This document shows, in pieces, positions 54,801-62,410 of a stretch of DNA of 64,000 bases (the stretch's first letter is position 1; every line of letters starts with the position of its first letter). A program made the position numbers and the translations under genes. The DNA comes from Pogostemon cablin. Lineage: Eukaryota > Streptophyta > Magnoliopsida > Lamiales > Lamiaceae. The notes below the pieces were generated by a model that did no database searches, was not told the DNA's origin, and worked only from the letters and a program-made list of their open reading frames with translations. The stretch lies in the NCBI GenBank assembly GCA_023678885.1, contig CM043013.1, forward strand, positions 12,742,791-12,806,790, written 5' to 3'.

Positions 54801-55740
54801 CTAGCTTTCTACTTCTTTCCATCATCTGCAAATCATTGCAAATGTGTGAGGCACAACCGGTATCCAATACCCAAGAAGTATCGTTAACTGATAAGTTAAC
54901 TTCAACATAATAAATACCTGAACTCTTCAGGGTTGCAAGGTAATCCTTGCAGTTCCTCTTCCAGTGTCCACTTTGATTGCAGTAGTGACACTTATCATTG
55001 GCCTGAGAAGTTTTCTTTTTCTTGACACCTCCCTTTGCTTTCAGTTTGTTGGGATTGTTAGAACCATTTCTTTTTCCCTTCTTTTTCTTTGGCTTTGCAG
55101 CCTTAGATCCAGAAGTAGACCCAACAAACATGACTGATTTGTCCCTTTTCATGGTGGACTCAGTTGTCTTTAACATGCTAACAAGTTCAGTGAGACTTTT
55201 CACCATGTTATGCATATTATAATTGACAACAAAGGTGTCAAATGAAGGGGGCAGAGACTGCAACAACAAGTCAGTGCAAAGTTCAGTTGGAACCTCAACT
55301 TTCAAAGACGCGAGTCGTTCCGTTAGGGCTATCATCTTCAATCCATGTTCCTGAACTGAAGAGCCCTCAGCCATGTGACTACGGAAGAGCTCTTTAGATA
55401 TCTCATATCTTTGTTGCCTGCTATTCTCACCAAACAAGTTTTCAAGTCGTTTAAGAATAACATAAGCAGAGGTTTGATCCTCATTTTGTCTCTGCAGCTC
55501 ATTTGACATTGATGCTAACATGTAGCATCGAGCTTTCAGATCGTCATCCTGATGACGTTTGAACCTCTCAAGTTCCTCAGTCGTAGCATTAGCACCAGGT
55601 GCTTCAGGGATTGGTTTGTCAAGAACATATTCACTTCTTTCAGATTTTAAGAGAATTTTAAAATTTCTCAGCCAATCATTAAAGTTTGGTCCAGTTAACT
55701 TGTTTTGCCTAATTAAAGCGGTTATAGGATTGTTTGCCAT
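51844..55740 (-). CDS. Copia gag-pol polyprotein
   Basis: Uninterrupted 1,298-residue frame starting MANNPITALIRQNKLTG. Order: gag of the UBN2/DUF4219 type; CCHC zinc knuckle CHYCNQSGHWKRNC (about 250-262); aspartic protease DTGCASHIC (about 291); integrase with HHCC (HARLGH about 426 to CESCLKGK about 455) and the D,D(35)E core (HTDVCGP about 486, followed by TDDFSRYG and SERRNRTL); reverse transcriptase with MDVKTAFLNG and catalytic YVDDILL (about 970); RNase H with YTDSSFQSD (about 1,142) and TEAEYIAASDA. Integrase before RT defines copia. The frame ends 12 bp before the LTR-side polypurine tract. All catalytic residues visible are intact, so autonomous mobility is plausible. Confidence 0.97.
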   Translation of the reverse strand: MANNPITALIRQNKLTGPNFNDWLRNFKILLKSERSEYVLDKPIPEAPGANATTEELERFKRHQDDDLKARCYMLASMSNELQRQNEDQTSAYVILKRLENLFGENSRQQRYEISKELFRSHMAEGSSVQEHGLKMIALTERLASLKVEVPTELCTDLLLQSLPPSFDTFVVNYNMHNMVKSLTELVSMLKTTESTMKRDKSVMFVGSTSGSKAAKPKKKKGKRNGSNNPNKLKAKGGVKKKKTSQANDKCHYCNQSGHWKRNCKDYLATLKSSGIYYVEVNLSVNDTSWVLDTGCASHICNDLQMMERSRKLETGEMVLRLGNGAKVAALAVGTINLALSNDLVLVLNNCLYVPEIIKNIISIPILDREGYCFNFEHGSCSISKCSSLITTCILTNGLYTLTPQNFILNFQQNKRKMDNRSSITLWHARLGHISKKRINKLAKLLDLKDEQELPTCESCLKGKMTKSPFVGQVERATHLLELVHTDVCGPLNVNARGNYSYFLTFTDDFSRYGYVYLLRYKSEVFEKFKEFRNEVEKQTGLSIKTLRSDRGGEYLSAEFLDYLKENEILSQWTPTGTPQLNGVSERRNRTLMDMVRSMMSFTSLPLSFWGHALETAAHLLNRVPSKVVPITPYEMWCGKAPSYKYLRVWGCDAYVKQQMGDKLDMRSKLCKFIRYPKESIGYYFYDTSEQKVFVSRNATFLEEEFLSDRNGKLVELEEVQETTNLPIAVSEQPVESGASDTQPLRRSERIPKLPSRYTLLLENKEEGLLLDNDPRSYGEAMSDIDSKKWQEAMQSEMDSIYSNKVWTLVDPPEGTVPIGCKWVYKRKLGADGEVATYKARLVAKGYSQKQGIDYEETFSPVAMLKSIRILLAISAYYDYEIWQMDVKTAFLNGNVKEEIYMKQPEGFISSGSEQKVCKLQRSIYGLKQASRSWNIRFDEIIKSFDFQKNPDEPCVYKKVSGSAVTFIVLYVDDILLIGNDIGMLQSTRTWLSKQFSMKDLGEASFILGIKIYRDRSRRMIGLSQSMYIDKILKRFNMEESKRGFLPMSHGVSLSKAMSPKTPEERERMTRVPYASAIGSIMYAMLCTRPDVAHALSVTSRYQSNPGEEHWKVVKMILKYLRRTKDIFLIYGPGELKLEGYTDSSFQSDVDDSKSMSGYIFTLNGGAVSWKSSKQETTADSTTEAEYIAASDAAKEAVWIRNFIQGLGIVPSIVDPVMIYCDNNGAIAQAKEPRSHQRSKHILRRYHLIREIMGRGDVVMDRVASAENVADPLTKPLAQKVFEKHLEKMGLKYMGNWS

Positions 55741-57513
55741 TTTAGTAGATGAATCTACAAAATGATGAAGCAGAAAATGAGAAAACTATGAAAATTAATA
55801 TTAATTTAATATAAGGTCTTCAATATTAAATGTCTCCCACTATTTTATTCGAATTTCATAATCCCAATGAAAATCGGAAAATCATAATTTTCTAGTAGGT
55901 TTGAGGTCCAATGAAAATCCCTCATGCCCCAATTTTATGAGCCCATGAAAAATCTTCGTTGGTAGTAAAACATTTTACAATTGTATCACTATACAACTCT
56001 CAATTTGTTTTACCTCACCTTTCACGTATACCTCAATTTTATGAGCCCATACGTTACTTAGTATCAAACAATACCTATCAAACATTCATGCAATTAAAAC
56101 ATCAAAACACCCCACGACTCATGGCCGATGCAGTGATGCATTTAATTCATGAGCATCATTATGATAGATAAAGAACACAGCTTTCTTCGACAAACCCACC
56201 CCACGACTCATGGCCAGTGGTTAAGTGTAGTAGCATCATCATGTCTATATCTTTTGATAGTAGGCATGGATTGATGGGTCATACTCATCATATCCATATT
56301 TGTTTGAAATAAAATTTTCGAAAAATTTTGTATAAGTTTCAAAAACTTAGGGATTATTTTATTTCCAAGACCTCATCATTTCATTATGGTAAATTATTTA
56401 ATGTCTATCATCAAATGAATGCATTAAATAAATTCTAGCATGCATATATCCTATACATACATAAAGCGGTGGGATGATCATGGCCTACCTATGCGACCCG
56501 TTTGAGCCAAAACGGGTCTATGGTCAATCTAAGGGACAATGAGAACTTTTACATCATAATGTAAAACCCATACACTTATGGGCCTTGAGCATCTATTCTA
56601 TTACATTTAATTACCCATCAACAATTGGGTCTTCTTTTGGGCTTCCTTCAAGTTCTCCAATTTACAATGAATAAATTAAATCCTCACGGACTAATCTACT
56701 CTCATTGCATAAATTTAAAGAACTTACAAATGTAAATAAAAGAGGCTCGCAGTCCCCATAAAACCCAAATAAATTACAACCATCACATAAAGTCCAAGGC
56801 TCATGATCATCCCTAAATAAATAAATATGCAATCAACATATTAAATTTATTTACATCCATTCACAATGAATAATTCCATAACGAGATATAAGAATAACAA
56901 TTATTCCTATTTCTCATTTTAAAATAATACTAGTTGAGAACTATGACTAACAATTAGTCAATATTACAAAACTAAATTTTAGAATTGACTTTAAGAATTT
57001 TGTTGGCCTTTATTAATTAAGAAACAATTTCTAGATTAATAAAGTCAAATCAATTCAATGATAGCTAATTATTTCTACTTAGAAATATTTTCTAGAAACC
57101 CATTTCTATAAATAGTCATCATATATCATTGTTGATAATAAACATCTAATGCTTATATCAAATTAAATATTAAATATTGATAACAAATTATCAATAATAA
57201 TTATTATTAGACAATGATATTTCAAGAAACAATTTCTTGATAAATACAACGTATTACTAAACTTCATTCCAAATGAATATATTGAATAAGAAATATAAAT
57301 AACTTTTATTTAATATTTCATATTCACACTTGAAACCAATATAATCATAAATTAATTTTTTTTTTAGCCAATTATATGAATTACCGAAAAAAAATAAATT
57401 TAAAGGTATTATGATTGTCGAGAAACTTTTTCTCGTTGTTTCAAGTTTTTCTTATTTAACCATTAAATAATACTAAAACAATTTTAGTATTGCATATATT
57501 TCAACACCGTGAA
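55741..57513 (-). other. Copia 5' leader
   Basis: About 1.77 kb between primer site and gag start, AT-rich, with no long minus frame. It has a GGGCTCATAAAATTGRGG type word twice (55930-55950, 56030-56050 on the complementary side) and a CCCACGACTCATGGCC pair (56111-56126, 56202-56217). Long leaders of this kind usually hold dimerisation/packaging signals (inference). Confidence 0.7.
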
Positions 57514-57530
57514 CCTAGGCTCTGATACCA
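57514..57530 (-). other. Copia primer-binding site (initiator Met tRNA)
   Basis: Minus TGGTATCAGAGCCTAGG, one nucleotide from the 5' LTR edge. TGGTATCAGAGC is the classic complement of plant initiator tRNA-Met. Confidence 0.95.
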
Positions 57531-57531
57531 C

Positions 57532-59332
57532 TGTTGGGTTCGTCATAGCGATCCGGGTGAACGCAGCGGAATTTAAAATTTTTCATAATTAATAAATCAT
57601 ATTTATTAAATACATGAAAAGGTTTCACCCCGGATGCTCTAAAACGATTATAGGATCCGGTGTTAAAATATATTGAAAGAAATCTACGTAAAGATTATTC
57701 TTACCCTCGCAGACTTTCTTCCAATTGATGCAAGGAGTGAGGGAATCAATTCCCGGATTGTGGCTAAAACTCCGTTCTTCTCAATAAGGGATCCAAGTGT
57801 ATCACCTCTAAAGTAATCCACCAATTGAATAAACAACACAAATTTTACACTTCGCTAGTAGTGTAAAATTTGTGAATTGGAACAACAAAATGGATTTCAG
57901 ATAGCGTATGGATAGTCGTATACTAGTAGAGAGAGAAGGAAGGAGGAGAGATTGAAGAGATCTGGCAAAGGAATCGCATTCCAAAGTTGGCCAGTAGTTA
58001 GTTCCACAAATTAACTTAGACAATCATATATATATATCCTGCTTCCCATATTCTTCTACTAATAAACAACGTAGCATAATGTGTATGGTTCATTGGAGTA
58101 TCTCAAAGTGCTTTTGCTTTTTTACTCCATTAACCTCCACTAAATGCAATAAGGTTTGCTTTACATTCCATCAATGTTTCCACTATCAAAATTCTTTTTT
58201 ATTTTAATTAAATAATCAAATTATTTAATTATAATAAATAGTTAACAATTTAACTATTGTTCCAATTGATAAAAATTGTTCATTCAAATTAAGGTGTGAT
58301 CCTTTAGGTTCACTACCAACTCTAGCAGTAGGCTTACAACATTTGTAACTTATAAATAACAATTATTATATTAATTAATCCAATTAATTAATACGCTTGA
58401 AATTAACTAATTAATTTCAAGAACCTACTAATCACGGTAACATCTAGCAAGTAGCGTGATCTTCTAGTGTTAGGTGAATAACGAGTAAACCTGTAAATTA
58501 ACGAGTGACATACACGTACGGTCTTTCTAACAATTAATCTCCCGATTGAGTCTAGAGTAGGAATATTAGTCGAAACTCTACTAACTCAATAACTGTGTTT
58601 CTATTTCATGTTATAATGATTCATTGTGAATCTATATTCTCATTGCCTTGGCCAAGGTCTTTGAATCATTAACAATGAAATACACAGGAGATTCTCTTGT
58701 CCTAGACAAGTGTTAGATTCTTTCTTAGCCACACATAAGTCTCCATGTACATCAATATAATACCCAACATATCCCCTTTATGATTGCTAAACAATCAGAA
58801 GATAAATCTAAGTATTAGAAGAAGTACACAAGACTATCATGGTGCTTCAAGTCTTAAGACTAATCGTGTACTATCGTAATTAGAAAATTCTAATTTCGAC
58901 ACATATCCAATAAGAATTTTCTACGGATCATGTTCGATAAACTTATTCTCTAATAAGTATCTACATATATGAATTTGTGTCACAACACTAATATTGATGG
59001 AATACAATATTCTCGTCCAACGAGCATTCATCATATGTACGAGTCTTTACTGAATTATTCTTTGTCCCATTTAGAAAAATTCTTGACTCGGAACCATGTT
59101 TAAGACCAAAGCTCTATGTATAAATTCCATGATTACCATCATATGCGTAACCATACATTTTAGCTTTAAATTGGTCTAAGGACTTTATCTAATAAGCATA
59201 TGTTATAATGCATAAAATAGATAAATTAAAACAACCTTCAATAATATAATTTCCAATGAGATTGTTTATATTCAAAATATAACGAGTATAATTATCCAAT
59301 CTAATTGGTGCGCTGGGCATACTACTCTAACA
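57532..59332 (-). repeat. Copia 5' LTR
   Basis: 1,801 bp, TGTTGGG...TCTAACA, uninterrupted. Differs from the split 3' LTR at scattered sites, e.g. GAATTTAAAATTT against GAATTTATAATTT near the start, and TGAATAACGAGTAAACC against TGAATAGCGAGTAACCC. Confidence 0.96.
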
Positions 59333-59347
59333 GATTCTAGACACCAT
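59333..59347 (-). pseudogene. X8/PDCB-like pseudogene, start codon fragment
   Basis: Minus ATG GTG TCT AGA ATC (M-V-S-R-I) at 59347-59333; the next codon, TTA, is at 38367-38365 beyond the copia element. The duplicated GATTC is part of these codons. Upstream on minus is a CT-rich leader (TCTCACTCTTTCTCCTCC, 59348-59375) as expected for a 5' UTR, then about 200 bp of possible promoter. Confidence 0.8.
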
Positions 59348-59958
59348 TTTGGAGGAGAAAGAGTGAGAGGGTGGAAGGAAACGGTTCGTAATAATGTGAA
59401 GCGGGTTGAATTTGTAACTCTGGAAAATGACCGTTGGGATTTTTCGAGAACTAAGAATGCTAACGTTACAACTTACAAACGGGTTAACGAGTGATAAAAT
59501 TGGCAATTACACCCCTAAACTGTGGAATTATTATTTTTTGAAATAACTTTTTAACACTCTAAGTTTTGTGAATTCCTGTTGGGACCCTATGTCACAAAAA
59601 TGTTAATTTTTCGAGCTCTTAAAACTGGTTGGTTTTGGAGTTTCAGAGAGAAGATTCCAATCATCATATGCTGAATGGTGAATTGCAACAACATTGTTAA
59701 GTTAAACTATATTGAGAGCCATAATTATACTTGTAATCAATGTTATTTGAGAAGATGAACTTCATAACAAAGAACCCAAGCTGAAAAACTATCATTGAGA
59801 AAATTTAAGCTTCATAAAGATCCAACTCGACTTCGTGTACTTTATTTGTCTTGTGTGCAATAAGGTATTTTGTTGTAACGATTCCGGTGGGATGCCGATT
59901 GGCGACTGCCAACACAATTACACATGTAAATGCTTTGACGAACCAATCAAGAAAAGCT
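59348..59958. other. X8 leader/promoter side and spacer between the two pseudogenes
   Basis: Holds the CT-rich X8 leader, then AT-rich spacer into the 3' flank of the PPR relic. No other coding region seen. Confidence 0.55.
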
Positions 59959-60723
59959 CTAAGATTTCAACTCTGCAAATCTGTGCCTCATAGTTGCAGC
60001 AAACTCTGTTTCACCAATGCTAACTCGAACACCCTCTGCCTTACCCTAATATACGGAATGAACCCTCTCTCCGTCATTCTAATCACAAACTTTCCGGCCA
60101 ATACAAACTTGTGAACCTCTAAACAACCCTCAAGAACCACCACATACGCTTCAAATCCAACTCTGATGTGAAAGCAGGTAGTTCAATGATGCCATTGTTT
60201 TCCAAAAACTCGATCATCTCAACTGCTCGCTATATGTCTCTGTTAGCCTCATTGAACTAACTGCTTTCACAACGGTGTCTTTCCTCGGACTCAATGAATG
60301 AACACTAACCATGTCCTTCAATATTTACAATACTCCTCGTGTCATTCTAAGCTCACTCATTTCACAGATCAAGATGCCGAAACTGTCCGAGTCCAGAATG
60401 CAGCCATGCTTTCGAAAGCATGAGATAAGTTTGGGGTGGAGGAAGACAGCCGGAGCGAAGCATGCGTTGCACAATGGCCAAAGCAAGCGGGAGAGGCTTC
60501 GGACTCTGGAGAGTGCAGGAGAGGAGAGAGGAGTAGGCCAAATGGGGGAGATGATGAATGACTGTAGGATATCATCAACCACACGGATTCTATGGCTTTC
60601 TTCCAGTTTGGAGAGAAATGAAAAGGGATTTGGATTGTGACAAGATTTTTTTGATGCATTCAGAATCTCTGGTATTTTATCATAAGACTTCGCCTCAACT
60701 GCTTCTCGTATGGGTTTTTTCAA
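59959..60723 (-). pseudogene. PPR protein pseudogene, At1g06270-like
   Basis: From Met at 60723 the minus frame reads EAVEAKSYDKIPEIL and NPNPFSFLS, the N-terminal part of this PPR family, then after an apparent deletion of about 60 residues resumes at LDSDSFGILICEMSEL. It stops at 60325. Homology continues in other frames: a VHSLSPRKDTVVKAVSSMR-like stretch, MIEFLENNG, then GFEAYVVVLEGCLE, FVLAGKFVIRMTERGFIPYI and RVRQRV, and finally MRHRFAELKS followed by TAG (59959-59961). PPR proteins bind organellar RNA (family knowledge). At least three frameshifts, stops and the deletion make this a relic. The assignment to the At1g06270 type is from memory of the family. Confidence 0.75.
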
Positions 60724-61297
60724 GATTCAGAAGTGGAGTTGCAGATTGAGCAAAGGAAATCTGACAAATGGGGCGGAAAAAAGAACAAGATTTCATGGCG
60801 GACAACGCAATATTTTAATCAATGCTGTTATGATATATGAAAACACTGCATCATCTCTTGTGTTACACCGTTAGATGGACGCCATGTAAGAAAGAGAAAC
60901 TATACCCTAATCCTTAAACCCTAATTGCAATGGTTGGATTTGTTTCCCCCTCTTACATGTCAATCATTTAACGTGTGACACAGAAGATGATGCAAGAAAA
61001 TAACGCAAAAAATCGGGTGTGCTAAAGATGAATGGAGTGTTATTTTGGGCAAATGATCGAACAAGTAACGTACGTGTGTAAAAAGACACTCTAGCTTAGA
61101 GACGATTGATTGAGAAATGATCATACGCACATTCTTAGAATTAATAATTAAACATACTCCGTATTGAATTCCGTCCATGGATCTTCACCATGCCTGAACA
61201 CGCAAGAAATTTGAACATAAATTAATCATGCCATACAGTGTCAACCATGTAAATGAGTTTTTTTTCTATTTATTATTTAATTAATTGGGCACAATGT
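60724..61297. other. Spacer without recognised gene
   Basis: The 5' flank of the PPR relic, with CCCTAATCCTTAAACCCTAA (60906-60925), a telo-box-like motif often found near plant translation-gene promoters. Nothing coding. Confidence 0.5.
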
Positions 61298-61460
61298 AGG
61301 GATGGCAACGGGTAGGGTACCCACTTATTTTGGGGTACACGTACCCGTATCTATTTAAAAAATAACTATCCGTACCCGTCCCATTTAAAAAGTATATTAT
61401 AGTACTTGTATTCCTTGCATATCCGTTTATCAATACTACCCTTTGCACCCTCTAATTACC
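61298..61460. repeat. Possible hAT-type terminus
   Basis: TAGGGATGGCAACGGGTAGG followed by repeated TACCCGT/ACGGGTAC words. The GGGATGGCAACGGGT start is a frequent end of non-autonomous plant hAT elements (pattern memory). The other end is not found. Confidence 0.4.
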
Positions 61461-61464
61461 TAAA

Positions 61465-61575
61465 TTTGAACGAACTTGAGTTATTTTTACCCTTCATAAT
61501 ATTGTTAAGTTTTCCAAATTACAAGATTCTATGTTATAATTCTAAGTGAAGGGACTCTGAAACTTCATTAGAACT
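61465..61575. repeat. Dispersed repeat shared with 20060-20190
   Basis: Same ordered words as at 20060 (TTATTTTTACCCTTCATAAT, AATTACAAGATT, CATTAGAACT). Confidence 0.5.
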
Positions 61576-61589
61576 GTCATATATGGATG

Positions 61590-62168
61590 TTTATTAATTG
61601 AATTGAATTAGGGTTAATAAGTAAGATAAAGAGGTTAATTTTATAATACCTATAAAAAGAGATCATATCGGGTTAGAGTACCAATCCTAGGGGGAAATAA
61701 TTTATACAAATATAGTACCTAAAAAGCGGGGGTGAAATTATATCTCTTGCGCCAAGGTTATTCACACGTGTTACACGCATATTTACTTGTATCTATAGAG
61801 TATATTTGCATGGCTTAGTGATGCGTCCATATTCTACAAGGTAGAGTCGGACATTGATACACGAAATGGAAATTAATGAGTGAAACTGGATTACTCTAGG
61901 GCTACATATTCTCCATTCTTGAGTCACATTCGTATTCTTCTAGTGTTTATTTTATTTTAATTGTTATTTAATTTTTAGTAATTTAGTTAGTTAGTTAATA
62001 ATTCTCAAATCTTATTGTCATTTTATCTTAATAATTAATTTAGTTAATAATTACAGTGATAATACGCCGTCCTTTGGGTTCAATATTTAACTTGGTCGCT
62101 TGCTTAAGCTGCAATTGATATTCTTAATACTTGGATATTAATTTTGCGTTCAAAGAAAACGCTCATCA
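61590..62168 (+). mobile_element. 3' part of an old Athila/Tat-type LTR
   Basis: The block CCTTTGGGTTCAATATTTAA-CTTGGTCG (62071-62099) is the conserved near-3' block seen in the LTRs at 10491, 29265 and 62411, and the sequence ends in GCTCATCA (62161-62168). The 5' edge is not recognisable; 61590 is a guess. The LTR is followed by a normal 6-nt spacer and primer-binding site. Confidence 0.6.
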
Positions 62169-62174
62169 AGTTTT

Positions 62175-62249
62175 TGGCGCCGTTGCCGGGAATCGAACCC
62201 GGGTCACCCGCATGAAAGGCGGGAATACTTACCACTATACTACAACGAC
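62175..62249 (-). pseudogene. Complete tRNA-Asp-like sequence with CCA, fused to an LTR as an over-long primer-binding site
   Basis: The minus strand (62249 to 62178) forms a full 72-nt cloverleaf: acceptor GTCGTTG/CAACGGC, D arm GTAT, anticodon stem CCCGC/GCGGG, T arm CCGGG-TTCGATT-CCCGG. CCA follows (62177-62175). The body is that of plant tRNA-Asp, but the loop CTTTCAT has anticodon TTC (Glu) where tRNA-Asp has GTC; position 38 is T and not C. Nuclear tRNA genes do not encode CCA, and there is no T-run after it. Instead, 6 nt later lies an LTR end, exactly as in the intact Athila PBS. It therefore looks like a reverse-transcribed mature tRNA primer and probably not a working tRNA gene. Confidence 0.8.
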
Positions 62250-62410
62250 ATCACTTAAAACGCTCAACAGCCAGCATCTTCAGCTAGTTGGAAAACAGCG
62301 CAAGAAACCTTTTGGGCTTCGGTTAGCTCCATGTGTTTGAATATTCGCTCCATTTCTGCAATTCATTTTTCGGTGGCCAATGGTCCTTCCTTTCCTCGAA
62401 ATTGAGGTGG
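62250..62410. other. Unassigned 160 bp between the tRNA copy and the next LTR
   Basis: Balanced composition, no gene recognised; would be the chromosomal or cDNA partner of the tRNA-copy junction. Confidence 0.4.

Larger units (their letters stand above)
38373..59332 (-). mobile_element. Ty1/copia LTR retrotransposon, complete, split by an Athila insertion
   Basis: LTRs begin TGTTGGGTTCGTC and end CTCTAACA on plus. An exact 5-bp duplication GATTC lies outside (38368-38372, 59333-59337). Removing the 11,652-bp Athila and its GATTG duplicate leaves about 9.3 kb. The element reads on minus: 5' LTR at 57532-59332, a Met-tRNA primer site, a long leader, one gag-pol frame, a polypurine tract, and the 3' LTR in two pieces. 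The two LTRs differ at only about a dozen sites by eye over 1.8 kb, so the insertion is recent. Protein motifs and the long LTR suggest the Tork/Angela side of copia (inference). Confidence 0.96.

Noticed and set aside
52000..55765. Plus-strand frames of 60-90 codons across the copia pol region
   Set aside because: Antisense shadows of gag-pol.
62175..62249. Functional nuclear tRNA-Glu(TTC) gene
   Set aside because: The body is Asp-type, CCA is present in the DNA, no T-run terminator follows, and the 3' side is an LTR at PBS spacing. It is kept as a tRNA copy; expression was not tested.
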